Assembly (NCBI GenBank): GCA_034440635.1
Contig: JAOTON010002071.1
Location: 31,765-95,764 of the forward strand
Length of the DNA: 64,000 bases
Reading direction: 5' to 3'
Origin: Lepas anatifera
Lineage: Eukaryota; Arthropoda; Thecostraca; Lepadidae
Position 1 is the first letter of the stretch. The number at the start of each line of letters is the position of its first letter. The notes under the pieces are model-generated. The model had not been told where the DNA came from. It saw only the letters and a program-made list of their open reading frames with translations, and made no database searches. Below are positions 23,962-34,520 of the stretch, one piece after another. Position numbers and translations under genes: made by a program.

Positions 23962-24318
23962 ATGTCCCGCACATCTTACGGAGCTGACAGAGCCATCCTT
24001 CTCAGGCTATATCGCGCCCTCTTTCGATCGGTTTTAGACTACGGATCACCCGTATATGACAGTGCCCTGAGCAGCGTGAAACAACCCCTTGACGCTGTCC
24101 ACTATGCGTGTGTGTGTGTCGCCACAGGTGCATTTCGCACCTCCCGTAGGGCCAGCCTACTGGTAGATGCAGACGAGCCCCCTCTGGACCTGAGAAGGAA
24201 GCGCCTCAGCCTTACATATGCCGCCAAAATCAGACAATACCCAGACCACCCAACATTCAAATGGCTATTTGAGCCTTCACTAACCGAGTTTTTTGGAGGG
24301 TCGGGCCAGCTCCTCTAA
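23962..24318 (+). pseudogene. LINE RT thumb fragment
   Basis: Reads GADRAILLRLYRALFRSVLD, then YGSPVYDSA, ATGAFRTSRRASLLVDADEP and PPLDLRRKRLSLTYAAKI, the stretch following the RT core in LINEs of the I/jockey type that carry RNase H. Catalytic RT motifs are absent because the copy is 5'-truncated. The frame is lost after about 24318. Confidence 0.85.
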
Positions 24319-24509
24319 AGCGCTATGCACCCGGATCTCAGAATGGACAGAACAATCAAACATAGACTTCAGCGCGATAGCAAAGAAGCGTCCCGAACGT
24401 CACGAACCCTGTCGACTCGTTCCTGCTGAGTGCAACACAAACCTGCTGCGATTCAATAAAGCCGCAAAACCACCAGTAGAGCTGCATATTCGAAACATAT
24501 TCGGGATAC

Positions 24510-25110
24510 GCTATCTACTACACTGGCTGCTCTAAAGGGTCGGACGGAGCCGGATGTGCCTTCACAGGCATGGGATCGTGCCAGAGTTTTAGCCTCCAAC
24601 GAACAGTCTCAGTTTTTACTATATAACTTTAAGAGTTTTACGGCACTTGCACCACAGCTCTCGGACCCGAGCTCTCATAGTGACAGACTCTGCCAGCTCG
24701 TTGACAGCACTTCAGTCATACCACCCCGCATCATCCTGGCTTGTTCCACCCTTGTCTTCTAAGCCACCGGTCCCGGATTCAAGTCCCGGCGGAGCCTCTG
24801 AATAAGTCGATCTGATCCCCAAAATCCCTTCCAACAGGGTGAGAGTTGGCGACGCCGTATGACCCTGGCAGTTGGTGCGTCGTTAAACCCCAACAATTAT
24901 TATTATGGCTTGTTCCAGCTATCAGAGGGCTACTGACAGCTGGGCTACTGACAGCTGATTTTACGCGAGATATGACAATCATATTCATCTGGGTTCTAAG
25001 CCACGTCAGGATCCCAGGAAATGAGAGGGCAGACCAAGCTGCTAAAGTAGCGTGCACGCAGGCTCCGATGCATTGGTTTAAAATTCCTGCCAGTGACCTG
25101 AAATCTTAAT
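24510..25110 (+). pseudogene. decayed LINE RNase H domain
   Basis: Fragments in shifting frames: YTGCSKGSDGAGCAF near 24515-24560 corresponds to the first RNase H strand, where the expected catalytic Asp (YTDGSK in relatives) is Gly. WVLSHVRIPGNERADQAAKV near 24990-25050 is the C-terminal helix region with its His and Asp. A SINE lies between these two pieces. RNase H removes the RNA template strand in related active LINEs. Confidence 0.8.
24749..24905 (+). mobile_element. tRNA-derived SINE (second family), 5'-truncated
   Basis: Flanked by the 12-bp duplication TGGCTTGTTCCA (24737-24748 and 24906-24917). It begins in the anticodon region of a tRNA-Arg-like head (GTCTTCTAAGCCACCGG, then the B-box-like GGATTCAAGTCCC). 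The body runs CTTCCAACAGGGTGAGAG, GACGCCGTATGACCCTGG, and ends CGTCGTTAAACCCCAACAA with a short (TTA)n tail. A second copy of the tail is at 44304-44398. It inserted into the RNase H LINE. Confidence 0.85.
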
Positions 25111-25203
25111 GTAACGAGCTCCTGAGAGTAGAATGGCAGGCCAGGTGGGATGCAGAACCAAGCTGCACACTTGCAGGGATGCAGAACCAAGCTGCACACT
25201 TAA

Positions 25204-26225
25204 CCCTCGCCCCACCAGGGGGCCATCGATGGCCCCCTAAGGTTTTTCCGGGATAACAGAAAAACGATGAGGCGCAGCACAACAGTTGAGGGCTCTACCT
25301 CTCACTGCATCATTTTCCCATCATCCCTGAAATCTTTAACCCGGGTCACCCAAGGTCAGGTCACCAGACAAGGTCAACCAAGGTCACCTCACTTCAACTT
25401 TAGAGCTTTGTAAGAGCTACATTTCAAAGTCGATCGATTTGAAACTTCCTACACTTTATGACCCCTCCAGGGTCTACAAGGTGTATATCCGGGATTTTTC
25501 GATTTCGTGCCCTGAGGTCAGGTCACGAGGCGACCTCTCCCATTTGAAAAGCATGGGGAAAAGCTGTTTCATGATATAAAAGCCACAAAAATGATTGCAA
25601 ATACTCAGACTGCTCAGAATAGCGTTTTTGGATACTCTTTCACGGATCCCAGGGGTCATATTTGACCTTTGACTTTTCCAAGGTCATCCAAGGTCACCAG
25701 GGTCAAAAACAGTATTTTGACAATAACGTTTGACCTAATTAAGCTAGAGCGCTGAAATAAACACAATCGTGTTTGTCTTGTCACTGGCTTTCATTTGATA
25801 TACGGCAAGGTCACTTTTTGACATTTCGTGACCTCAGGTCATATTAGGTCACGAGGTGACCTCTGGAGGTCAAACCACTACCGGGAGGTCTTTGCATTCC
25901 ACATAGCGGAAAAAGGACTGGCAATTTCCTATCAAATGTACTTTACCAGACCTCAATAGCTCTAATGACATAAGAGTTATGCCCAGTTTGCTTAATCATT
26001 GCACATTTGAGTGAAAATAGCCGATCTTGACTTAATTTGACCTCTGGAGGTCAAACCATTGACCTGAGCACTAAAACATGTGAATTAATTTCTTACTGAA
26101 TTCACGCCAGCTTTCTAGTGCACTTCGCAGATTTGCACTAACGCCCATATTTTCGGAGTTAGAGGGGGGCCATCGATGCCCCCCGTTGGGCCGAAGGTGG
26201 CGCCGGGCCCCCGGTGGGGCGCGGG
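25204..26225 (+). mobile_element. family A TTAA element, copy A3
   Basis: Flanked by TTAA at 25200-25203 and 26226-26229. Nearly identical in plan and sequence to A1, with the GGCCATCGATGGCC palindrome at the left and a slightly broken version (GGCCATCGATGCCCC) at the right. 1,022 bp. It interrupts the LINE protein between the RNase H helix and the cysteine-rich tail, and removing it rejoins the two, so it is younger than the LINE copy. Confidence 0.9.
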
Positions 26226-26229
26226 TTAA

Positions 26230-26572
26230 ACGTCTGCGGTGTAGAATAGGGAAGTGGGAGTCCAGTAATCGGAGGAACAGACAAGAGGAAGTCTCATTAA
26301 CCAGGCTGCGAATAGGTCATACATATGCAACACATGCTCATTATTTGTGTGGCTCCGACCCAAACCTCTGCTCTCACTGTGGAAACCGGCTGACTATGGA
26401 ACATGTGCTCGATGCTGCTGCTGGCTGCGAACAGATTCGTAGAATCCGCACCAGGTTCTTCCCACCAACACCTTTGAATGACTTACTCGGTGACAGTGCA
26501 GCTGTAGACATCTGTAGCATCCTACAGTTTTTAAAATACATAAAGTTTCAGATCATCTACAACCCACGTTAA
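26230..26572 (+). pseudogene. LINE C-terminal CCHC-like tail
   Basis: After the A3 insertion the LINE reads RRNRQEEVSLTRLRIGHTYA, then THAHYLCGSDPNLCSHCGNR and LTMEHVL. This arrangement (an E-V-x-L-x-R-L-R-I-G-H-T block, a C-x2-C pair and an H-V-L) is found at the C terminus of RNase H-bearing LINEs. It ends at TAA 26573. A (TTA)n microsatellite follows at about 26622-26649. Confidence 0.85.
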
Positions 26573-26776
26573 TCCAGCCGTACATGTAGACATGCTCTAC
26601 AACTTTATTACACTCCTTTAGTTATTATTGTTATTATTATTATTATTACACACCCTTAGTCCTAACACACCCAGCAGCGCACTGGAAATGATTTAATTAG
26701 ATAACGATGGGCACATATAGCCGCCTCAGCAGCTAACGTGCCCTAAAACCCCAATCATCATCAGGCACGTACTCAT

Positions 26777-28159
26777 GCCATAGCCAGACACTGCAATCAT
26801 TTTTGGAACCTCCGGCTTCAAATGATATATCTAAGATAGACTAACAAATTAGATATCATTGGTATACATAAAATGACTGCAGTGATCATCCTTACCAAAC
26901 TGCATGTTATTTCTATACTTATGTACAAAGTAGCTTGCTGGCTTGAAACAAATGGTACCAACATACATATGCATACAGTTTGATAACATTAAACATACAA
27001 ATAGATTCAAACAGGACGTGGATCCAACAGTTTTACCCGAAACGAATCATGCCTATTTAGACTCTTGGACCCAAAGTCTGAACAATATTATGGCACTTAT
27101 ATTTTGGTGTCATTATCCTCCTTATAACTACAATTTCTTATTTTTATCATGACCTTTGCCAAAAGCATAGGCAGTTTCGGGGGAGGCAGGGGGCACTTGC
27201 ACCTTACCTGATCAACCATTGGCTCTGCCTGCAATCGTCACGTGGCACCTCAGAAAGGTCGATGGCGCACCCCTGATGTATCATGTCCCACCCCCCCCGA
27301 TCGGAAAGCACCCCCCCCTGATCCTTGGAAAGCAATCTGTTACAATTGTTTGTGCCAAAATGACAGGGAAACCAAGCTTGAGAAATACACTTTATAGTGT
27401 TAGGCTTTCACAAAACATCCGGAGGTTTCGTCCCGCAGCAGAAAATTTCAAATACCCAGTTATAGATGGATTTCACGCTTGCCGAGAATCTGTTGGCGGT
27501 GTTGGACCAATGCACGTTTTCCCTGACCACACAGACAGTCAGTTACACGGCACTGTACTGCAGTTATGCCAACACTTAGAGCCACACGCCACGGCTTTAT
27601 TAAAAGAATATAATAATATTGATAGCGAGTCTAGTGCTGTCTGACGTACGCTATTGCATATATGTATCCGGCCCTTGCACTTTGCACAATTACAGATCCG
27701 GCGGCTACAGACATTCATAGTTTCTCCTCCGCAGGTGATCCCGGGACGGTGCAAATTTGGTCATATCCCGGTGATGTGATCACTAGGCTAGGCGTGCACC
27801 GTGCTGAAGAGAGTCTAACTAGCATTGCCTTACCACCCTCAAAAACATCCTGCTGACAGGGCAGTCTGTGTCGGTCGGGAGCAGTTGATGTCTTACATAG
27901 ACAGTGGGATTACGGTGGAGACCGCGACTGAACCCTCTGCTGCGGATCCAGTTATCCGGACAAGCTCACACAGATGAGGTTTCTTGTATTCTAGCTGGTG
28001 CGGCAGCATTCAAGGAACTACCGACCATGTTTTTGGTGATTTTCAAAATACTGGAGTGTTTAAAACGCGCTTTGTTTAAAAACTATCTACATCTTTGGAA
28101 TTTTGCCACCAAGCCGCGTCAAATGATTTATAAGTTGATCTTGCTAGATCAAATATAAC
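26777..28159. other. unassigned; possible decayed coding fragments
   Basis: An open frame at 27309-27644 and another at 27720-27856 (with GTVQIWSYPGDVITRL, loosely WD-repeat-like) have protein-like composition. A frame change near 27845 would extend the second. I cannot assign a family, and no good splice sites bracket them. The rest is anonymous, with C-runs at 27293-27320 that may be a worn hAT-like element. Confidence 0.25.
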
Positions 28160-28634
28160 ATTCTAAATGAGCTAGGATCGGGTCAAGATCAAATTGGGTC
28201 AATACGTATATTTATTAGAATCGCGGACCCAATAAAAACTCGATTGTGGCGAGATAAACACGGTATATTCTTTCCCGACAAAGTTATTGAGCTTATACCA
28301 CTTTACCCATGCGTTTTCAATGGTTGGGTCATCGCTCGTAACTGACCTTAGGCCATATGTATCGAAAATCCCGACCAAGACTTTGTAGTGCCCGTTTGGG
28401 CTCATTGTGGGACGTGAATATTATACCGGTAGATTGAGCCTATTCTTATCTATGCTATCTTAAACATTTTGTAGGTGAGGTTCCTTGACCTGCACTCGCA
28501 ACCTGACCTGAAGTGACCTGGATCCCAAATTGTTACGCCAGTTCCAAACAAGATCAGAAAACAGGTATACCAAGTACAGCGGCGCTACGCACTGCTGTTT
28601 TCCGGCCATCAGCGAACACCCGAGGCTCCATTTT
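28160..28634 (-). mobile_element. family B fragment abutting B2
   Basis: On the minus strand it matches the left-end half of family B (the GCGGCGCTACGC block near 28580, AACCTGACCTGAAGTGACC near 28500, and a conserved GACCTTAGGCC...TATCGAAAATCCCG stretch near 28340). It ends at ATAA (28635-28638), which is also the left flank of B2. The other half is missing. Confidence 0.6.
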
Positions 28635-28638
28635 ATAA

Positions 28639-29663
28639 CCCTCGCCCCGATGGGGTGTGCTTGAAAGCCCTCTCTCAGGTTTTTTCCGGCGGCACGAAAA
28701 AAACGGCCGCGTGAAGCGCCACCGTACTTGGCACACCTTATCCTTCATCAACTCCGAATCTTTTTTAACATTCTAAGGTTCGGTCATCTCAGGTCAGGTC
28801 ACCAGTGCAGGTAAGATGACTTTACCTCCAAAAATGTTTTAGGTGGCATAAGTAAGAAATTGTCAATCTATCGGATTCAAACTTATACCACATAATGGGC
28901 CCACCTACTACAGAACTACAGTACTACAGAATGTATTCCGGGATTTTTCATATCAGTGACCTGGGGTCAGGTACGGGTCATGCATGACCTCTCCATTGGA
29001 AATGGATGGGAGAACCAGGAATTGAGCTGTATTTGTGTAGATACAGCTGCGAATTTCTTCATATTCTTCAAATCTTAGTATCCTGGGCACCTTTCCCGCT
29101 TCATGTTACAATTTTTGACCTGTGACCTTTGAGAGGTCATCTGGGGCTACTTAAGCAGGTTTCAGACCTGGGCCAATAACTTTGCAGGAAATGATGATAA
29201 GGCTTTTATTTTGATGCCATTACGTTTCAATTGTTATTCCAAGTCGATTGATATGCATATTGACTATGCTAGTTTGGATAGTAACCTTGACCTGACCTTA
29301 CGTCAGGCCATTTTCATTTTTGGCCTATTATAATCATATAACATATAATTCATTTCTCCGTAACGGGAGAAAGCGAATGGTGCCTAAAAAATAATTAATT
29401 CTAGCTCCACTCTGCTAAACGCTAGAGCCCGAAAGCTCTTCTCTAACATGCCACCTTCTTTAACCTGTCATGACCTCAATATTGACCTGAGCCAAAAAGT
29501 GACTGATTTAGTTTCTTCGTGATTTTTGTATGAGCTATCCAACAGCGTTCACTTTTTTCGCTATCCCGCATAGGAGCCGAGTTCGAGGGGGGTGTCTGAA
29601 TGCCCTCCCGCTCCCCCCTCCCCACCAGAGCGAAGGTGGCTCGGAGGCCCACCGGGGCGGGTG
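28639..29663 (+). mobile_element. family B element, copy B2, with ATAA flanks
   Basis: Left end CCCTCGCCCCGATGGGG, right end CCACCGGGGCGGGTG, flanked on both sides by ATAA (28635-28638 and 29664-29667) rather than TTAA. A GTTTTTTC...GAAAAAAAC stem lies near 28680. The core closely follows B1. 1,025 bp and non-coding. Identical non-canonical flanks suggest insertion into ATAA rather than later mutation of both sides. Confidence 0.85.
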
Positions 29664-29667
29664 ATAA

Positions 29668-30520
29668 TACAGCCTCGACTAAGAAGAGCGTACTAGGCTT
29701 CATAATGTGCATATTCAATCACGATCATAAGGACTTGTTGGTGCAATAGCCCGAAGAAGGGTAAATAATGTTAGACAACACACGTGCGTCTTGTCCCCTG
29801 ATACTCTGTGCAGGAGTCTGAGTAAGAAAACATCATCGACATGACAGAGACAGGGTGAGTATACGCGAGTTTACCTTCCTTTTAGCAGTATTCATTCAAT
29901 GTGTTTCTTATTTTAAGCAGACTTGAGGTGAAGAATAGCCATCGCATTATGGATTTGCCTTTTGAGGTCTAAATAAATGTATAGATTAGCTATTGAGGTT
30001 CCATTATTCATCACCTCATGAGCTACCCTTCACTGGAAAATGGCCATCTCATGTACCTGGTGTCTATTTACAAAACAATAAGTAAGTAATTGCCAGATCC
30101 CATCAGGCATGTAACCATTGACCTCCATCCCACGGGACATCATGTGATGGTAACTTATCTCTTCCCGGCCAGGCAGACCATAAAACATCCGCGCGCTTTT
30201 TCACAATGGATACTCAGCGCTAGTGCGCAGAAATGACGCGCCACAACTCTTCTCTGGATCTTCCAATACACATTATGCCAGTTTTTACTTTCTGAGAGCA
30301 CAATCTTACAAATATGTGTTTAGACAGTGAATTGAATGAAATGTGTCTATTGATCCCCGTTTCAGGCTTAATCCGACATAAGCCAGTAGGCTTCCCCACC
30401 AGTATTGCCACCCAACAGCTCACCAAACAAATTAGCATTTCGCACTCCCAATGTGCTTCTGCAGTCATCCGTACCTTCAGTCTGCCCTTAACATCACGCT
30501 GAAACAGCCCCTCTCCTCAC
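29668..30520. other. anonymous; intronic if the receptor gene is real
   Basis: No further receptor exon was found here, although the intron downstream of the exon at 30521-30749 must begin at 30520 on the minus strand. No repeat was recognised. Confidence 0.35.
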
Positions 30521-30749
30521 CTGAAGCACAAAAGCGATGACAAACAGGAGGCAGTTTTTGGCGGCGGCGTGCGAGGCAGCTACCAGCTGAGAGCGACCGA
30601 CGCTGAGCTGGATGCTGTGCGCCTCGGCGCGGATCTTCCTCCACGTCAGCACGTACAGCACCGAGTTCACCAGCACCACCGTCAGCAGCAGCACCGTGTT
30701 TACGGCCAGGTACACCGCCGGGTGGGCCAGCACCATGTCGAAGAAACAG
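30521..30749 (-). CDS. single exon of a seven-transmembrane (GPCR-like) receptor
   Basis: A 229-bp GC-rich open exon on the minus strand. It encodes a hydrophobic helix (VYLAVNTVLLLTVVLVNSVL), a basic loop (WRKIRAEAHSIQLS...SQLVAASHAAAKN) and the start of the next helix (CLLFVIAFVLQ). This fits transmembrane 5, the third intracellular loop and the start of helix 6 of a rhodopsin-like GPCR. It is bounded by an acceptor (a pyrimidine-rich run ending GACAG, 30750-30754) and a donor CAG|GTGAGG (30515-30523). The subfamily is not resolved, and neighbouring exons are not visible. No stop or frameshift inside the exon. Other multi-pass membrane families remain possible. Confidence 0.55.
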
Positions 30750-31203
30750 CTGTCGAGGCAGAGCAGGGACAAATGATTAACAATATAATGTCCAATCACA
30801 ATTATGGCCATAAAACCACCGTTGAATGTAGAATTTTTACAGTACTGAAAGAAATACAATTTTGCATGGATTATCTGTCGATACGTTCTAGTTTTGTGAA
30901 AATCAAACAGCAGGATCAAGAATTGGTGAAATCTAAGAAAAAGAGTAAAAACACCTATATTTAGCATGCTCCCGCCTACAATTTTCATGATTTTGATTTT
31001 CTTTAATAGAGCTCAGCGTGAGACCAATAGATCTCATTTTATTTTCAATAGGATGGGTAGACTTCTAGATCTTGGGTGGAATAAACCTATCCACCTCCCT
31101 CCCTGACAGCAATAGGGTAACCAGGAGCTTGGCAGAAATAGGGTTATTCGAACTAGAAAATGCAGGGCAAAGAAAACAACAAACTAACGATATTTCAAAT
31201 TAA

Positions 31204-31930
31204 TGTTGAGTTCTCGGAGGGATTGTTGCAGATAGGGCACCATGCTGGATATGTCAAGGGAAATGACCTAAGGCCCTAGATGAGAAAAGTGAAGAGTAAA
31301 AGGCGACAGGTGTGAGAAGATCCCTAAAAAAACTAGAAATACTTGGAATCCCACAAAAGATCCCTGCGGAAAACCACAAAAGTAAAAAAGAGCATAAAAA
31401 AGCTTAAATGAACCTAAAAAGGGTGCAAAAGCACAGGCGAGATGTGGAATGAACTAAAATGCTGCTAAACAAAAAAAAACAAACTCGGTCGAAATCATGA
31501 TCATGACCAAAATCGGTCATGGACCATGGCCTTACACCTGATGATGGTCCACGACCGAAACGTCGTGTTTTACCTTTCCCTGACTATTTTCCCTCTTATT
31601 CAGTTCCGCACTGTTCTTGAGGCTTCCATTGCGGTTTTAGTGTATACTTTGAATTTTAGTTCACATATACAGTTTTAGCTTGCGCACAGAATCTTAGTTT
31701 TTCGACCGAGTTTAATTTTTTGTTTAGCAGCGTTTTAGTTCATTCCACATCTCATCTGTGCTTTCGCACCCGTTTTAGGTTCATTTAAGCTGTTTTATCT
31801 TCTTTTTTACTTTCGTGGTGTTGCGCAGGGATCTGTTGTGGGATTCCAAGTATTTTTAGTTTTTAGGGATCTTCTCACACCTGTCGCCTTTTACTCTTCA
31901 ATTTTTTTCATTTAGGGCATTTCCCTTGAC
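31204..31930. mobile_element. inverted-repeat element with hammerhead-like core
   Basis: Two arms of about 240 bp, 31249-31494 and 31700-31934, are inverted copies at roughly 80 % identity (for example GGCGACAGGTGTGAGAAGAT against its complement, and CTCGGTCGAAA against TTTCGACCGAG). They enclose about 205 bp of unique sequence. The direct repeat ATATTTCAAATTAA at 31190-31203 and 31931-31944 may be a target duplication. The loop contains the ribozyme-like motif annotated separately. Inverted pseudo-LTR arrangements and hammerheads are known from Penelope-like retroelements; that affiliation is inference, as no protein is encoded. Confidence 0.6.
31534..31568 (+). ncRNA. hammerhead-ribozyme-like motif
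   Basis: In order: ACAC, CTGATGA (31538-31544), one extra T, GGTC-CAC-GACC (a 4-bp stem II), GAAA (31557-31560), CGTC, GTGT. The CUGANGA and GAAA boxes of the hammerhead core are both exact. ACAC pairs with GTGT as stem I. ACGT can act as a minimal palindromic stem III in a dimer, placing the cleavage site after the C of GTC. The unpaired T between CTGATGA and stem II departs from the consensus and may abolish activity. Confidence 0.4.
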
Positions 31931-32044
31931 ATATTTCAAATTAAGGCCAAATATAGAACACAGATGTCTGATTTCATGTCAGCGCTGTCGGCCCATTTAG
32001 ATTTTTTTTATAAATTTTGCCCACGTCATTCCCAGTACGGCTGC

Positions 32045-32358
32045 TTGAGTCGAAGTCTCATTAAAGTCATCAAGGGACTTGTCACGGAGGCCCCAACCCC
32101 ACCACCCGAATGAGCAACTCCCACAATGAAGGGTTAATTGAGAAGCCAAAGTTTAACGTTCCAAAACGCACAGGGACGGCCGTCCCGCTCAGGTCACCCT
32201 CTCATCAGTCTGTTGCCAGCCGACCTACGTCGGGTAAACTATTGAGCGCCGGAGCGTCTCAGGGGAACTGATCCCAAGCCTGGAAATGCACTGTCGCTGC
32301 ATGTTTCTGAGCAACGGGCCGGCGCCCAACGCTGTACCAACTGAGCTACCGGGGCGGC
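32045..32358 (-). mobile_element. tRNA-derived SINE (family G), copy 2
   Basis: On the minus strand it starts GCCGCCCCGGTAGCTCAGTTG and contains the B-box-like GGGATCAGTTCCC, GGCGCTCAATAG, a CGACGTAGGTCGGCTGGCAA stretch and the tail GTCCCTTGATGACTTTAATG. Full length, about 314 bp. No target duplication was recognised. Confidence 0.88.
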
Positions 32359-32503
32359 ATGTATTTATTTGTATTAGTATTATTTTATCAGTATTAGTAT
32401 GATTTGTATTAGTTATTATCGACATTTGTTTATTATTTCTATTTGCATTATTTGTAACTGTTTTAGACCCATGTCGAATGTTGACTAGCGCTCAATGCAT
32501 TAA

Positions 32504-33306
32504 CAGGAGCGGGCCTGGGTCCTCCCAAGTTCTTAGAATCCCCGTCAGGTAGCAGAAATCAAAAGGAAGCGTTAGATAGACAGCAGCCTGGCTTATACCA
32601 ACAATGTAAATGAATGTTTCAGGTTAGGTGACGTTGAAGTTCGCAATAGTTTAAGGAATGTTCTATAAGATGCACTGAAGCTTAACTTTTGTATCAAAAC
32701 GGATGCTGATCAGAGCCAGAAAAAAATGTTCGAGCACCATTTTGATAATCTTGTTAAGTTCGATCGCATGATGCCTAATGTTACCAGTTCAAATCTTCAA
32801 ACTAACCTGACCTAAAGTCAAGTCAAGGTCAGTATGGGTTATAATGAATATCGCTCGAACCGAGTTCAAAAGTGTCGAGCCGAGTTCGATGACGCTTAAA
32901 TGAATGCTTTATCGTCATTTGATGTAAGGCTATCAAACTTAAGTCAGCTTCTGCGTGTGTTTCCGATTGAGAGGTCATGCCTCTTACCCGATCTTACGCT
33001 TCTGATTTAAAGACATCGTTCTCACGAGTTGTTTTTTACTCGGAAGTTCTTATTATGCGATGCTACTATCAGACCGATTAATTAAGTCTGATCTTATGCT
33101 ATATATCTAAATATTTCTATCGGTTAGGTCACTTCGCCTGGATTTGTGACGGGACCTGAGATGACTAGAACTTCACGACGTGTTACTAGTTACAGAAAAT
33201 ACCAGATAATAGAAATATCAGGTAAAGGGGCGTCGCGCAAAGCAGTTTTGTCTGTGAAAAAAAATTAAAGGAAGGGTACCAGTCCCCGCCCCTATACCAC
33301 CGCGTG
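32504..33306 (-). mobile_element. family B element, diverged (copy B10)
   Basis: The left boundary follows TTAA (32500-32503) and begins CAGGAGCGGGCCTGGG. The right end reads GGGTACCAGTCCCCGCCCC then CCACCGCGTG before TTTA. The interior keeps AACCTGACCTAAAGTCAAG, GAGAGGTCATGCC and GGTTAGGTCACTTC, matching 54634-55474 in the same order but heavily mutated. 803 bp, non-coding. Confidence 0.65.
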
Positions 33307-34520
33307 TTTAGCTGCTATAGGTGGCTTTGGCTATACGCAGGCAATGCGCGATAATGAGGCCAAATATAAACTCTTCTCAAAAGATCATTCGATAACGTTG
33401 GCTCAGGATCAAGTTCATCAGAGGCACACGGAAACCCTTGAGGTTATGTGTCTTAAAGCACTTTCATTCATTCATCATAGGAAATCACATCGCCAAAGTC
33501 CAAATCTGGTTTACCTCAGCTCGACCTAGCCTATTGCACAGAAAGACGTTGCCGTGATATTGCGGGCTTCACCAGGGCGCGAGGACCGCCGGGAAAGTAG
33601 GTAATCGCCATCACTGCACCAGTCGCGTCAGGTATAGATGTTTTGGCATGGATTAGAATCACAGTCGTGGCCGGCACGAAAGTGAGGGGGTCAGTCAATA
33701 TTTAACCTGTTTCCGCAGCCTGCTGTTTTACGATTTCTCCCCAATATGACTTAAATCCGGATTTGTATATGAAAAGTGGGGTCAGGCCCCTGGCTCCCCC
33801 TTTATTCCGACGTGTACGCTAGGAATAACTGGAATGAGCATAGTAATGCTCGCATCCTTTCTACGGATATACATGGCTATTCCTTTAGCGCACTGCCTCG
33901 TAAGACTCTGTTTTCATTCTGCTCGCTGTCGTTTCTTAGTCCGCTGACTGGATTGATGAGTTTCGATTTCTTTATTTTCCCAATAAGTATGCAATGTCAC
34001 GCTCGCCTGGCTCTTATGTAACTGTCTCGTAAATAAGTTCCGTTTTGTGACAAGGCTCCAGTGCTCCGAAGCTCCAATGTCCAGTTTAAGTGTTTCAGAT
34101 CGTGCGCTGAAAAGCAGCGTTCGAGGAAATTATATAAAAGGACTACCAGTTTGAGGTGACTTGTTTGTGATCCGTGGCTGCGGATGCATTTGGGAGCCAG
34201 ACATGTTGAAATGGTGAAAATTGAGTGAAGTGTGGATGCGCCAATGCGAAGTGATTGTCAATGCCATTTTCAACCCAAGTTGGAATATAATGGTGAGCGC
34301 AACCTGCTGAACAATGCACAGATCGCTATGATTATTACGCAGGCAAGGAAACTGTATTTCTTACACGTACTAATAATCCGACCGGAAAGAAAACTTTATA
34401 AAGGACAAGACAGCAACATCATAACAACTAGACAAACAACAAGCACATGAGAACAAGTTGAAATCTTGGAAATACATGGCAAGCCACGGCCAGATATGCT
34501 GTGGCTGAAGATGGAAACGA
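33307..34520. other. anonymous; one shared repeat end
   Basis: GTCAGGCCCCTGGCTCCCCC followed by TTTATTCCGACGTGTACGC near 33782-33830 recurs, better preserved, at about 36970-37030, so both are ends of an unnamed repeat. Nothing else was recognised. Confidence 0.4.

Larger units (their letters stand above)
23957..26762 (+). mobile_element. RNase H-bearing non-LTR retrotransposon, 5'-truncated, with nested insertions
   Basis: Flanked by the 14-bp direct repeat AGGCACGTACTCAT (23943-23956 and 26763-26776), a LINE-style target duplication. It begins in the RT thumb (RSVLDYGSPVYDSA, then ATGAFRTS) and continues into a decayed RNase H domain (IWVLSHVRIPGNERADQAAK near 24990) and a C-terminal cysteine-rich tail (PNLCSHCGNRLTMEHVL, 26350-26410). 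The 3' end is AAAACCCCAATCATCATC. A SINE (24749-24905) and a family A element (25204-26225) interrupt it. Multiple frameshifts and stops make it dead. Confidence 0.88.

Noticed and set aside
27720..27856. WD40-repeat gene fragment (GTVQIWSYPGDV)
   Set aside because: Only one short WD-like string, a frame change is required, and there are no neighbouring repeats or splice sites; recorded only as an unassigned fragment.
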